A stretch of 64,000 nucleotides of DNA from Streptomyces sp. CMB-StM0423. Lineage in GTDB: Bacteria > Actinomycetota > Actinomycetes > Streptomycetales > Streptomycetaceae. A model generated the notes under the pieces. It did no database searches and had not been told where the DNA came from. It was given only the letters and a program-made list of their open reading frames with translations. Positions 43,740 to 52,455 of this stretch are shown one piece after another (positions within the stretch are counted from its first letter, which is position 1; the number at the start of each line of letters is the position of its first letter). The stretch is from the NCBI RefSeq assembly GCF_002847285.1, contig NZ_CP025407.1:6823001-6887000 (forward strand). Reading direction: 5' to 3'. The translations under genes and the position numbers were made by a program.

Positions 43740-44732
43740 ATGAAGAAAACGAAGAAACGGCAGCACAGACCGCTGTTCCGGCTGGCCGCGCTGGTCGCCA
43801 CCGTGGCCGCCCTGCTCCTGGGCCTCGGCTCGCCGGCGTCCGCGTACCCCCAGGCCGCCTTCCCGACGCAGAGCAGCGGCAACAGGGGCACCGACGTCCT
43901 CGCGCTGCAGCACCTGCTGACCGGACAGGGCGTCTCGGTCTCGCCCGACGGGGTGTTCGGCCCCGCCACGAACACCGCGGTGCGCCAGCTCCAGAGCGCC
44001 AAGGGCCTCGGCGTCGACGGCATCGTAGGACCGCAGACCTGGGGCGCGCTGACCCCGACGATCCGCCAGGGCGACACCGGCGGTGCCGTCAGGGCCCTCC
44101 AGGCCGCACTCAATGCCAAGCGCGGCGCCGGGCTCACGGTCAGCGGCACCTTCGACGCCGCCACGACCGCGGCCGTACGGACCTTCCAGGGCCACGCGGG
44201 CATCGGCGTGGACGGCATCGTCGGCCCCGTCACCTGGAAGAACCTGCTCTGGCACTACGAGAACACCAGCTTCGGCAGCACCATGTGCGGCCAGAGCCCG
44301 GACGGCAACGCGAACGCCCACTGGGGCACCTCCGCCGCCGTCGCCCAACTGGAGGCCGCCGCGGCGTCCTTCGCCGGCACCGGCAACGGCAAGCTGCCGG
44401 TCGGCGACAGCGGGTTCGAGCACGGCGGCGACATCCCGGGCCACGCCAGCCACGAGCTGGGGCTCGACTTCGACGTCTGGCCGATCCGCACGGACTCGGC
44501 CCAGTGCACCGCCGGGCGGATCACCTGGCAGTCGGCCACGTACGACCGCGCGGCGACCCGTGAACTGGTCAAGGCCATCCGCGCCTCGGCCCCCGGGCAC
44601 ATCAAGCTGATCTTCTTCAACGATCCGCAGTTGATCTCCGAGGGCCTGGTCACGCAGTACGCCAACCACGACAACCACCTGCACGTGCGCTACTGCGAGG
44701 CGGTCCACGGGAACGCGCTCTACGACTGCTGA
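43740..44732 (+). CDS. Secreted LAS-type murein peptidase with two PG-binding domains
   Basis: A 330-residue exported protein: basic Sec signal (1-37, KKTKKRQHRPLFRLAALVAT), two tandem peptidoglycan-binding domains (about 45-105 and 110-175, each ending GIVGPQTW or GIVGPVTW), and a C-terminal domain (about 185-330). That domain has the LAS metallopeptidase pattern: FEHGGDIPGHASHELGLDFD (His-x6-Asp) and HDNHLHVRYC. It resembles MepA (M74) endopeptidases that cut peptide cross-bridges. GGAGGAG lies 6 bases before the ATG. Its binding domains closely resemble those of the gene just upstream, suggesting module duplication. Confidence 0.88.
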   Translation: MKKTKKRQHRPLFRLAALVATVAALLLGLGSPASAYPQAAFPTQSSGNRGTDVLALQHLLTGQGVSVSPDGVFGPATNTAVRQLQSAKGLGVDGIVGPQTWGALTPTIRQGDTGGAVRALQAALNAKRGAGLTVSGTFDAATTAAVRTFQGHAGIGVDGIVGPVTWKNLLWHYENTSFGSTMCGQSPDGNANAHWGTSAAVAQLEAAAASFAGTGNGKLPVGDSGFEHGGDIPGHASHELGLDFDVWPIRTDSAQCTAGRITWQSATYDRAATRELVKAIRASAPGHIKLIFFNDPQLISEGLVTQYANHDNHLHVRYCEAVHGNALYDC

Positions 44733-44773
44733 GCACCAAGCCGCCTGTCAGTGGCGGCTGCGAGGATCGGCGC

Positions 44774-45355
44774 ATGAGTGCAGAAGTGACCGACGGCGCA
44801 CCGCGAGAGCGCGTGGCCCGGCTGGAGCGGCCCGACCGCCACCGGGAGATCGTGGACGTGCACCTGCTGCTCCTCCGGCGCGCCCCCGCGCCGGAGGTGC
44901 TGCTGGCCCGCCGGGCCGGCACGGGCTACGCGGACGGCCTGCTCAACATGCCGAGCGGCCATCTGGAGGACGGCGAGGACGTACGGTCCGGGGTGCTGCG
45001 CGAGGCCGCCGAGGAGATCGGGCTCGTGCTCGCCCCGGAGCAGGTCGCGGTGGCGCTCGTCATGCAGCACAAGCCGCCGGCGGGCCGGTCCCGGATGGGG
45101 TGGTTCTTCGCCGCGGAACTGCCGCCCGGCGCGCGGGTGGTGAACGCGGAGCCGGACAAGTGCGCGGGGATCGGCTGGTATCCGCTGGACGCGCTGCCGG
45201 ACGACCTGGTGGCGTCGTGCCGGGCGGGGCTTGAGGCGTACCGGGCGGGGGAGAGGTTCGTCGTGCACTGGCACGAGGCGGACGACCCCCTCGCGTACGA
45301 CCCGGGGATACCGGACCGGGCCGTGGTGCTGCCGCAGACGGCGGGCCCGCCGTGA
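44774..45355 (+). CDS. Nudix hydrolase
   Basis: A 193-residue cytoplasmic pyrophosphohydrolase. The Nudix box is complete: GHLEDGEDVRSGVLREAAEE, then IGL (G-x5-E-x7-REUxEExGU). MQHKPPAGRSRMGWFF suggests a nucleotide or dinucleotide substrate, which cannot be specified. It follows the murein peptidase by 41 bases and converges on the GNAT gene. Confidence 0.92.
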   Translation: MSAEVTDGAPRERVARLERPDRHREIVDVHLLLLRRAPAPEVLLARRAGTGYADGLLNMPSGHLEDGEDVRSGVLREAAEEIGLVLAPEQVAVALVMQHKPPAGRSRMGWFFAAELPPGARVVNAEPDKCAGIGWYPLDALPDDLVASCRAGLEAYRAGERFVVHWHEADDPLAYDPGIPDRAVVLPQTAGPP

Positions 45356-45387
45356 CGCCGGGCGGGACGTGACGCCAGGCGGGGTCC

Positions 45388-46299
45388 TCAGAGGTCCTTG
45401 ACGCAGCGCAGCTCGGTCAGGAACGGCTCGTAGCCGAACCAGCGGTTGATCGCGAGCATCGGCTCGTTGTCGCTGTCGTTGCCCGTGAACGCGTCGGTGT
45501 ACCCGGCCGCCCGCGCCCGCCGCAGCGACTCGTGCTTGGCGAGCTTCGCCAGCCCCCGGCCGCGGAACGCCCGGCGGCTGCCGGTCATCCCGGACAGATA
45601 GCGCGCGCGCCCGTCGGTCTCCGCCAGGCTGAACGCCGCCACCTCGCCGTCGACCAGGGCGGCGATCGTCAGGTCGTGGTCGAGCAGCGGCTCGCGCCAG
45701 GTGTGGTCGAGCCAGTGCTCGTACGCCATGGCGTCGGCCGGCGTGTCGCTCGGCTCGTCCAGCGCCGCCTCCGCGTCCGCCTCGTACAGCGGCCGGGGGT
45801 CGTCGAAGTCCGCGAAGGCGCGCAGCTCCACGCCCGCGGCCGGCTCGCGCCGCGGCGGGAGCGCGGCGCGCAGGTCGAGGTGGAGGATCCGTCCGGTACG
45901 TCCCCGGCGGTAGCCGCGCCGCTCGGCGAAGCCCATGTCGCGCTCCGTGTCGTACACCCAGGTGTAGACGGTGGTCGCGCCCTGCGCCGCGAGATGCGCC
46001 TCGGCCGCCGCCACGAGCGCGCTGCCGGCGCCGCGGCCGGTGTGCCCGGGGTGCACGTGCGGCTGCGCGATGCCCTGCCCCGGGGTGCTGCTGTCGTACT
46101 GGACGAACGCCTCGCACTCGCCGACGATCTGCCCGCCGTCCTCGGCGACCAGCGCCCGCAGCCGCTTCTCCGGCGGGGCCGAGGCCACGCTCCAGCGGAC
46201 CGACTCGGCGGTGGTGACGAGGAACGGCACCGCCGCCCGCTGCACCTCGGCGACGGCGTCGGCGTCCTCGGGACGGAAGTCGCGTACGAGCACACTCAT
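45388..46299 (-). CDS. GNAT-family N-acetyltransferase, two GNAT folds
   Basis: A 303-residue acetyl-CoA-dependent transferase with tandem GNAT modules. The first (1-145) has PHVHPGHTGRGAGSALVAAAE as the acetyl-CoA loop. The second (about 150-300) has RRAFRGRGLAKLAKHESLRRA, then GNDSDNEPMLAINRWFGYEP, a motif frequent in GNATs acting on aminoglycoside-like or peptide amines. The substrate is unknown. The ATG at 46299 is chosen; a longer upstream frame is not supported. It diverges from a short GntR gene 70 bases away. Confidence 0.87.
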   Translation of the reverse strand: MSVLVRDFRPEDADAVAEVQRAAVPFLVTTAESVRWSVASAPPEKRLRALVAEDGGQIVGECEAFVQYDSSTPGQGIAQPHVHPGHTGRGAGSALVAAAEAHLAAQGATTVYTWVYDTERDMGFAERRGYRRGRTGRILHLDLRAALPPRREPAAGVELRAFADFDDPRPLYEADAEAALDEPSDTPADAMAYEHWLDHTWREPLLDHDLTIAALVDGEVAAFSLAETDGRARYLSGMTGSRRAFRGRGLAKLAKHESLRRARAAGYTDAFTGNDSDNEPMLAINRWFGYEPFLTELRCVKDL

Positions 46300-46369
46300 G
46301 GCGCCGCACCGTACGGCGACGGGGGTGCCGCTGTCGTGCGAATTTCGCCCCGCGGACCACAATGAGTCC

Positions 46370-46747
46370 GTGACCATCCAGATTTTCGTCGACCAGCAGG
46401 CGCCCGAGGCACCGTACGAGCAGGTGCGCGCCCAGATCTCGGCCCAGGCCCGCGGTGGCGTGCTCCCGGCCGGCACCAAACTGCCCACCGTCCGGGGTCT
46501 CGCCGAGCAGTTGGGCCTCGCCCCGAACACCGTCGCCAAGGCGTACCGCGCGCTGGAGAGCGACGGGGTGATCGAGACCCGCGGCCGGCACGGCAGCTAC
46601 GTGGCCGCCGCCGGCGACGCCGCGCAGCGCGAGGCGGCCGCGGCCGCACAGGTGTACGCGCAGCGGGCGCAGCGCCTCGGACTCGACCACGGAACCGCGC
46701 TGACCGCGGTGGAAGAGGCGCTGCGCGCCGCCTACGCCGGCGCGTAG
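46370..46747 (+). CDS. GntR regulator, YtrA-like (short)
   Basis: A 125-residue DNA-binding protein: an N-terminal GntR winged helix (about 10-78, APYEQVRAQISAQARGGVLP, then KLPTVRGLAEQLGLAPNTVAKAYRALESDGVIETRGRHGSYV) and only about 45 residues of helical tail. This short tail is the YtrA subfamily trait; such regulators commonly control ABC transporters, but none is next to it. The start is GTG 46370, in frame with the MTIQIFVDQQ beginning. It may regulate the divergent acetyltransferase. Confidence 0.9.
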   Translation: MTIQIFVDQQAPEAPYEQVRAQISAQARGGVLPAGTKLPTVRGLAEQLGLAPNTVAKAYRALESDGVIETRGRHGSYVAAAGDAAQREAAAAAQVYAQRAQRLGLDHGTALTAVEEALRAAYAGA

Positions 46748-47174
46748 GACCCCACCGGGCTCGGGACCCGGTCCGGGTCCTCGGGGGTACACGCCGAACC
46801 TGGGGCCTCGTCACCCGGGCCGGGCCGTTGTGCTCGCGGGGTACGGCGCCGGGCGGGCGGTCGGCGCGCAACGGCCCGGCCGACGAGGCCCACCAAGGGC
46901 CGAGCCGACGACGTACGCAGACCGCACCCGGAGCCGCCCGCGAACCGACCCGGCCCGGGAGGCCGTCGCGCGGCGCCGAGCGGATACCCCCGTACTCCGC
47001 CCGGCGCCGCGCCGCTTCGGTGCTGGGGCTTGGCTTGGTGCTGGTGACAAGCCTGCGGACCGGAGGGAACCGGCCGCAAGCGATCGCGGTGGAAACGGGA
47101 AACTGGAACGGGAATCCGGCCACCGACCAGCGCGGACAGGACTAGGGTGGAACGCGTCGGAACGGGGGCGGGAC
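46748..47174. other. Upstream region of the membrane-anchored HTH gene
   Basis: These 427 bases contain no supported gene. A TAGGGT hexamer (47143-47148), a common Streptomyces -10, lies 27 bases before the GTG at 47175, without a clear -35. The frame that continues into the HTH gene is open through this stretch but reads as low-complexity Arg/Pro. Confidence 0.35.
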
Positions 47175-49178
47175 GTGAAAGACGCGGCGACGGAGAAATT
47201 CGCGGCGCTGTTGCGCGAGTTGAAGCAGCGCTCGGGGCGCAGCTACGGGTCGCTTGCGGCGCGCCTCCACGTGAGTACGTCGACCCTCCACCGCTACTGC
47301 AACGGCGACGCGGTTCCGTCGAGCTACGCCCCTGCGGAACGCTTCGCGCGCCTGTGCGGCGCGACCCCGGAAGAACTGGTCGAACTCCACCGCCGCTGGC
47401 ACCGCGCCCACGGCACCCGCCGCGGGGCGACTCCGTCGTGGGCGGCGGGAGAGCCGACGCCGGGCACGGACCGCGGTGCGCCTGCGGCGGGCGCGGGTCG
47501 TGGAGGAGTGGACCGCCGGTCGCCTGGAGCACGGCCGGGTGCCCGGCGCGGGTCGGGTGCCGACCGGGGTACGACGCCGTCGTGGGTCTCGGATGGGCAG
47601 GAGGGCCGGAGCGGCCGGGCCGGGGACGGGAGTTCCGGCGCGGACCGCGGTACGACACCGCCGCGGACGGCGGATGCACCAGGAGGCCGGAACTCCGGTT
47701 CCACGACGCACGGCGGCGCGGTCGCGGGACCCAGCGAAGCGGTTGGCGGCTCCGCCGCGGCCGGGACGGCCTCAGCCGCACGCCCCTCCGCCTCCGGCGG
47801 CGCAGCCGCCCGGGGCGTCGGCGCCGATGAGGCGCCGGACTCGGACGCGCCGCCCGCCCTGCCCACCGCCTTCGGCGGTGCAGCCGCGCGGGGCGCCGAC
47901 ATAGGTGACGCGACGGGCTCCGCCGTCGAGCCGTCCGTCGTCGGGAGCGCTGGGGCGGCTGCCACACGCGGCGGCTCCGGCGCGCGTGGCTCGGCCGCCG
48001 ACGGGCCTTCGGCTTCCTCCTCCCGTGGCTCTGCCGCCCGTGAGGGCGGCGCCGGTGACGCATCGCCTGCCGCCCCCCTCGGCTCGCCCGCCCGCGGGGC
48101 GCTCGGTGCCGGCCCCGGCGAAAAGCGTCGTTTTGCCGGCAAGTTGCGCCCTGGTCACGGCTCCACAGCCGCGGCCGACCGCCGAGGTCGGCGGTGGCGG
48201 CGGGTGGGGGTGCCCGGGGCGGGGGTGGCGGCTGCTGCGCTTGTGGCGTTTGTGGCCACCTCCAGCGGGTCCACCGGCGAAGGCCGCGCCGACGGTGAGA
48301 CCGGGCCCGCGAGCGGTGTCGTGGCCGACGGGAGTCGCGGTGGCGGCGGTGCGCAGGGAGGCGAGACCGCGGAGAAGGAGCGGTCCGCCGAGCCCTCCGA
48401 GCGGCGCAGGCCCTCGCCCGCCGGCGGTGGCGAGGACGCGGAGGCGGGGGCAACCCCCGGTGCCAAGCCCCGCAAAGGCGGGGCCGGTCCCGCGGGCCGC
48501 GACACGCCCGCCGTGCGGACCCCCCTCGCCTGGTCCGTCCGCTCCCACGTCTGGTCGAACGGCTGCGACCACCGCTATCTCATCGACAAGTCGCCCGACG
48601 ACGTGCCGCCCCCGCCCATCGCGCAGGACGCCGAGGCGTGGGCCTCCAGCCAGGGTGCCGTCCACGGCGGGACCACGAACGTCGAGGCCGCCATCGAGCC
48701 CCGCGGCGACGAGCCCGTGACCATCAACGCCGTCCACGTGCGCAAGACCTCGACCGGCACCCCGCTGCCGTGGAGCGCGTTCGCGATGTCCAGCGGCTGC
48801 GGCGGCGAGATCACCCAGGCGGCGTACCGCGTCGATCTCGACAAGCCCCGCCCCGTTCTCAAGCCCCAGCAGGGCGGCGACTCCACGCACAAGTGGGACC
48901 CTCCGGCGCTGCCGTTCCGCGTCACCGACGACGATCCGCTGTCCCTCCTCATCCATGCCAACACCGAGGACTACGACGTCCGCTGGTACCTGGAGGTCGA
49001 GTGGAGCAGCGGTGACGACTCCGGCGTCGTACGCCTCGACGACCAGGGCGCCCCCTTCCGCACCAGCGCACTCAAGGGCCGCCCGCTGTACGGCTACGAC
49101 ACCCTCAACGGCTCCTGGTACACGGAGTCGGTCGACGTCCCCGCGGACGAGTCCGAGTCCGCGTCCCCGGCGCCGTAG
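47175..49178 (+). CDS. Membrane-anchored HTH protein with long low-complexity linker
   Basis: A 667-residue protein. An N-terminal helix-turn-helix (about 1-75, SYGSLAARLHVSTSTLHRY, then CNGDAVPSS) is followed by a roughly 260-residue Gly/Ala/Ser/Pro linker, a single membrane segment (about 345-362, VPGAGVAAAALVAFVATSS), a second charged linker, and a C-terminal globular domain (about 450-660). The last begins SVRSHVWSNGCDHRYLIDKS and has two Cys. The linker carries an imperfect repeat around RG(A/T)TPSW. This layout suits DNA binding inside and sensing outside. It starts at GTG 47175. I do not recognise the external domain, which recurs in Streptomyces HTH proteins. Confidence 0.75.
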   Translation: MKDAATEKFAALLRELKQRSGRSYGSLAARLHVSTSTLHRYCNGDAVPSSYAPAERFARLCGATPEELVELHRRWHRAHGTRRGATPSWAAGEPTPGTDRGAPAAGAGRGGVDRRSPGARPGARRGSGADRGTTPSWVSDGQEGRSGRAGDGSSGADRGTTPPRTADAPGGRNSGSTTHGGAVAGPSEAVGGSAAAGTASAARPSASGGAAARGVGADEAPDSDAPPALPTAFGGAAARGADIGDATGSAVEPSVVGSAGAAATRGGSGARGSAADGPSASSSRGSAAREGGAGDASPAAPLGSPARGALGAGPGEKRRFAGKLRPGHGSTAAADRRGRRWRRVGVPGAGVAAAALVAFVATSSGSTGEGRADGETGPASGVVADGSRGGGGAQGGETAEKERSAEPSERRRPSPAGGGEDAEAGATPGAKPRKGGAGPAGRDTPAVRTPLAWSVRSHVWSNGCDHRYLIDKSPDDVPPPPIAQDAEAWASSQGAVHGGTTNVEAAIEPRGDEPVTINAVHVRKTSTGTPLPWSAFAMSSGCGGEITQAAYRVDLDKPRPVLKPQQGGDSTHKWDPPALPFRVTDDDPLSLLIHANTEDYDVRWYLEVEWSSGDDSGVVRLDDQGAPFRTSALKGRPLYGYDTLNGSWYTESVDVPADESESASPAP

Positions 49179-49403
49179 CCGTCCGGCCGGCCGAACCGGA
49201 GGAAGAGGAGGAACCGGAAGAAGCGGAAGGCGATCCACCGCCGAGGGGCGTATTCCAGCCAGATGAAACGGTTCTCCAGGTCAAGACCGCGTTCTGGGCC
49301 GGGAATTGGGGATGATTCCCTTGTGGGGGATGCGCATGTGACGCAGGCAGACGATAGGGTTAGCCTGCCCGGGCCGGGAGCCCTCGTAAGGGTGGGGAGA
49401 GTC

Positions 49404-49670
49404 ATGGACCAGATAGCAATGCGCGGCAAAGCGCGAGTTCCTGCGATCAACTGCGGGAGCACCGCGTCGCGGGCACGCGTCGACCGGCATCTAGCCGTGC
49501 TCGGCGGACCCGCCGCCCCTCAGGGGGACACGGACAGCGCCACCATGCTGATGCGTGAGCTGACCGCACGCGAGGACAGGGCCGCGAAGCCGGGCCGTAT
49601 GGCGCGCGTTTCCCTCTTCGCCCCGCTGCGGAAGCTGCGGCGCACCCTCTTCGGCAACCGCCGGAGCTGA
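49404..49670 (+). CDS. Small basic protein of unknown function
   Basis: An 88-residue protein starting MDQIAMRGKARVPAINCGST with a central acidic/polar part (GDTDSATMLMRELTARED) and a strongly basic C-terminus (LRKLRRTLFGNRRS). There is no signal peptide or membrane segment. A good ribosome-binding site (GGTGGGGAGA) precedes the ATG. A strong terminator follows 12 bases after the stop, and the upstream region is comparatively AT-rich, all supporting a real gene. I believe similar short proteins occur across Streptomyces but can give no function. Confidence 0.65.
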   Translation: MDQIAMRGKARVPAINCGSTASRARVDRHLAVLGGPAAPQGDTDSATMLMRELTAREDRAAKPGRMARVSLFAPLRKLRRTLFGNRRS

Positions 49671-49682
49671 CAGACAGCCCAT

Positions 49683-49726
49683 ATCGGGGCGGGCGCGGCG
49701 ACCCGGCATGCCGCGCCCGCCCCGAT
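49683..49726. terminator. Bidirectional hairpin terminator, 17-bp stem
   Basis: ATCGGGGCGGGCGCGGC pairs perfectly with GCCGCGCCCGCCCCGAT across a 10-base loop between the convergent small-protein and ABC permease genes. Confidence 0.85.
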
Positions 49727-49780
49727 CGCTGCCCGCGTCCGTTCGAACCCCCCACCCGAACAGACCCGTAGCAGCGTGTC

Positions 49781-50578
49781 TCAGCCCCGTCCCCGCGCGC
49801 TGCGCCGCACGGCCAGCGGTACGAACACGGCCAGCAGCGCCACCGACCAGACCAGCGCCGCCGCCACCGGATGCGTCATCGGCCATGCCGCGCCCGGTGC
49901 GTCGTCCAGCCCCGGCGGCGCGCTGCCCGTCAGGTCCCGTACGGCGGTGACGTACGCGCTGAGCGGGTTCCACTCCACCACCGCCCGCAGCCAGCCGGGC
50001 ATGCCGTGGGTCGGTACGTACGCGTTGGACAGCAACTGCAGCATGAACGTCGTGCTCGCCAACTGCCCCGCCGCCTCCTCGTTGCCCACCGCCATGCCGA
50101 GGTGGATCCCGATCCACGCCGAGGTGAACCGCAGCAGGAGCAGCAGCCCCAGCGCTCCGGCCGTCGCCGCCGCGGAGCCGTCGTTCCGCCAGCCCACGGC
50201 GTAGCCCACCGCGACCAGCGGCACCAGCCCGGCGGCGAACAGCAGCACGTCCGCCACCGCGTGCCCCAGCGGCACCGCCGCCCGGCTGATCGGCAGCGCC
50301 CGGAAGCGCTCCGTCACTCCGCGCCCTGTGTCGACGGCGGCCTGGAGCATGCCGGTGACGAGGCCGCCGGCGGCGGTGGTGGCGAAGAGGCCCGGGACGA
50401 TGTACGTGCGGTAGTCGGCGTCGCCGGGGAGTGAGACCGAGTTGCCGAAGACGTAGCCGAAGAAGAGCAGCAGCGTCAGCGGCATGATCTGGGTGATGAC
50501 GAGCAGCGCGGGGTTGCGCCGGGCGCGCTGCAACTGGCGGCCGACGATGGCCATGCCGTCATACGCGAGGTCGCTCAT
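49781..50578 (-). CDS. ABC-2 type permease (DrrB-like)
   Basis: A 265-residue integral membrane protein with six hydrophobic helices, the transmembrane half of a drug or lipid exporter. It has the ABC-2 pattern: RNPALLVITQIMPLTLLLFF at helix 1, TERFRALPISRAAV in the coupling loop and LSNAYVPTHGMPGWLRAVVEWNPLSAY near the end. Its ATG overlaps the ATPase stop (ATGA), so the two are made together. It resembles daunorubicin-type DrrB; the substrate is unknown. Confidence 0.9.
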   Translation of the reverse strand: MSDLAYDGMAIVGRQLQRARRNPALLVITQIMPLTLLLFFGYVFGNSVSLPGDADYRTYIVPGLFATTAAGGLVTGMLQAAVDTGRGVTERFRALPISRAAVPLGHAVADVLLFAAGLVPLVAVGYAVGWRNDGSAAATAGALGLLLLLRFTSAWIGIHLGMAVGNEEAAGQLASTTFMLQLLSNAYVPTHGMPGWLRAVVEWNPLSAYVTAVRDLTGSAPPGLDDAPGAAWPMTHPVAAALVWSVALLAVFVPLAVRRSARGRG

Positions 50579-51552
50579 GCCGCCGCCTCCTTCGTGTCCT
50601 GGGCGGTCCCGGCGGCGTCCGCCCCGGTGAGCCGCAGGAACACCTCGTCCAGCGTCGGCCGGCGCAGGGTCGCGTCGACCACCGGCACCCCGGCGGCGTC
50701 CAACTCCCGCACCACGCGCGGCAGCGTCAGCTCCGGGTCGTACGCGGCCGCCCCCACCGCGCGCCGCTCGGCGTCCAGCCGCGGCTCGCCGCCGGTGAGC
50801 GGTCCGAGCACCACGGCCGCCGCCGCGAGCGCCGTCTCGTCGGCCACGACCACCTCCGCGTACGCGCCCACGCGCTGCTTCAGCTCGTCCGGCGTGCCGG
50901 TGACGGCCGCCCGGCCGTGGTCGACGACCACCACCGAGTCGGCCAGCCGGTCGGCCTCCTCCAGGTACTGCGTCGTCAGCAGCACCGTCGTGCCCGCCGC
51001 CGCCAGCTCGCGCACCGCCGCCCAGATCTGCTCGCGGCTGGCCGGGTCGAGCCCGGTGGTCGGCTCGTCGAGGAAGAGCACCCGCGGCCGGGCCAGCAGG
51101 CTGGCGGCCAGGTCGAGACGCCGCCGCATGCCGCCGGAGTACGTGCGGGCCGGCCGGTCGGCGGCCTCCGCGAGGCCGAACCGCGCCAGCAGCTCGTCCG
51201 CCCGCTCCCGCCCCGCGGGCCCGCGCAGGCGCAGCAGCCGGGCGAAGAGGCGCAGGTTCTCGCGCCCCGACAGGTCGTCGTCCACGGATGTGGCCTGCCC
51301 GGTGACGCCTATGGCGCGGCGCACGGCGGCCGGCTCGGCGGCGACGTCGTGCCCGGCGACCCGCGCGGTGCCGGCGTCCGGCGCGACGAGCGTGGTCAGC
51401 ACGCGTACGGCGGTGGTCTTGCCGGCCCCGTTCGGGCCGAGGAGGCCGCAGACGGTGCCCTCGGGAATGGCGAGGTCGAGCCCGCGGAGGGCGTGGACGT
51501 CGCCGTAGCGCTTCTCCAGCGCCTCACTAAGTACAGCGTACGTAGTTGTCAT
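50575..51552 (-). CDS. ABC transporter ATPase (DrrA-like)
   Basis: A 325-residue cytoplasmic ATPase. Walker A is LLGPNGAGKTT, the Q-loop TGQATSVDD, the signature YSGGMRRRLDLAASLLARP, Walker B VLFLDEPTTGLD, and the switch His is replaced by Gln in LLTTQYLEEAD, as is common in DrrA-type pumps. The C-terminal ~90 residues form the DrrA-specific domain ending PTLDEVFLRLTG. The gene starts within the shared operator region; codons 5-7 encode one of the two TetR sites. It is divergent from the TetR gene, its probable repressor. Confidence 0.93.
   Translation of the reverse strand: MTTTYAVLSEALEKRYGDVHALRGLDLAIPEGTVCGLLGPNGAGKTTAVRVLTTLVAPDAGTARVAGHDVAAEPAAVRRAIGVTGQATSVDDDLSGRENLRLFARLLRLRGPAGRERADELLARFGLAEAADRPARTYSGGMRRRLDLAASLLARPRVLFLDEPTTGLDPASREQIWAAVRELAAAGTTVLLTTQYLEEADRLADSVVVVDHGRAAVTGTPDELKQRVGAYAEVVVADETALAAAAVVLGPLTGGEPRLDAERRAVGAAAYDPELTLPRVVRELDAAGVPVVDATLRRPTLDEVFLRLTGADAAGTAQDTKEAAA
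51531..51541. promoter_or_regulatory. TetR operator, copy 1 (inside ABC ATPase start)
   Basis: GTACAGCGTAC, itself GTAC-N3-GTAC. It is the exact reverse complement of copy 2 and lies within the first codons of the ATPase gene, where binding would block transcription. Confidence 0.65.
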
Positions 51553-51574
51553 GCGGCCGAGCATAACCGACTCA

Positions 51575-51585
51575 GTACGCTGTAC
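51575..51585. promoter_or_regulatory. TetR operator, copy 2
   Basis: GTACGCTGTAC, the exact inverse of copy 1 with 33 bases between. Flanking bases are also partly shared (CTNAGTAC and GTACGTA). It lies 36 bases upstream of the tetR start, allowing autoregulation. Confidence 0.65.
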
Positions 51586-51621
51586 GTAAACCGCCACCCG
51601 ACGGCACCGAGGAAGGCAGCG

Positions 51622-52377
51622 ATGGCAGCGAGCGGACGAGCCGCCGACGGGTCGGCGCGCGGCGCCACCCCCGAGGTGATCTGGACCCGCCCGGAGCGCG
51701 CGGGCCGCGGCCCGCGCCCCGCGCACAGCCGCGCCGCGATCGCCGCCGCCGCGGTCCGCATCGCCGACGCGGACGGGCTCGACGCGGTCACGATGCGCCG
51801 CGTCGCCGCCGAGATCGGCAGCGGCACCATGTCGCTCTACAACTACGTGCCGCGCAAGGAGGACCTGCACGAGCTGATGGTCGATGCGGTCAGCGCCGAG
51901 TACGACCTGTCGGTGCCCCTCACCGGCGACTGGCGCGCCGACGTGCTGGCGCTGGCGGAGCAGTCGCGGGACCTGATGCGCCGGCACCCCTGGCTGCCGC
52001 GGCTCACCGCGACCACGGCGTACGGGTTCACACCCCACGCGCTGCGCTACCTCGACCGGTTCCTCGCCGCCCTGGCGGGCCTGGACGTGCCGCCGGGCAC
52101 GAAGATGGAGCTGCTCGCGATGGTCACGGCGTCGGTGACCAGCTACGTCACGTTCGAGATCGCCCTCGCGGAACGGGCCCGCGCGCTGCCGTGGACCGAG
52201 GCGGAGGAACAGGCGGTCCGGGGGGCGTATCTGGCGGGGCAGTTGGCGACGGGCGAGTATCCGCACCTGGCCGCGACCCTGGCCCAGGCGGCGGAACCGG
52301 GGGACTACGAGGCGGCGTTCCAGCGGATGCTGGGACGGGTGCTGGACGGCTTCGAGACCTCCGGCGGGCCGGAGTGA
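51622..52377 (+). CDS. TetR-family repressor
   Basis: A 251-residue one-component repressor. The N-terminal HTH (about 33-80) reads SRAAIAAAAVRIADADGLDA, then TMRRVAAEIGSGTMSLYNYV and PRKEDLHELM, close to the TetR(D)-like class. The C-terminal ligand domain (about 90-250) belongs to the TetR_C_1-like group seen with drug exporters. GAGGAAGG precedes the ATG at 51622. Paired inverted operators in the 69-base gap point to control of itself and the divergent DrrAB-type exporter, with release by the exported compound. Confidence 0.92.
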   Translation: MAASGRAADGSARGATPEVIWTRPERAGRGPRPAHSRAAIAAAAVRIADADGLDAVTMRRVAAEIGSGTMSLYNYVPRKEDLHELMVDAVSAEYDLSVPLTGDWRADVLALAEQSRDLMRRHPWLPRLTATTAYGFTPHALRYLDRFLAALAGLDVPPGTKMELLAMVTASVTSYVTFEIALAERARALPWTEAEEQAVRGAYLAGQLATGEYPHLAATLAQAAEPGDYEAAFQRMLGRVLDGFETSGGPE

Positions 52378-52455
52378 CAGGGCTCTGCCAGGTCGACCGG
52401 GGCTGCCCGACGCCCTCTTGAAAGGCGTCCCGCCCCGAGATCACGTTCCTCAGCC

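Noticed and set aside
49728..49775. GTTCGAACCCCCCACCCGAAC, resembling a tRNA T-arm
   Set aside because: No acceptor, D or anticodon stems can be folded around it; it is a chance match beside a terminator.
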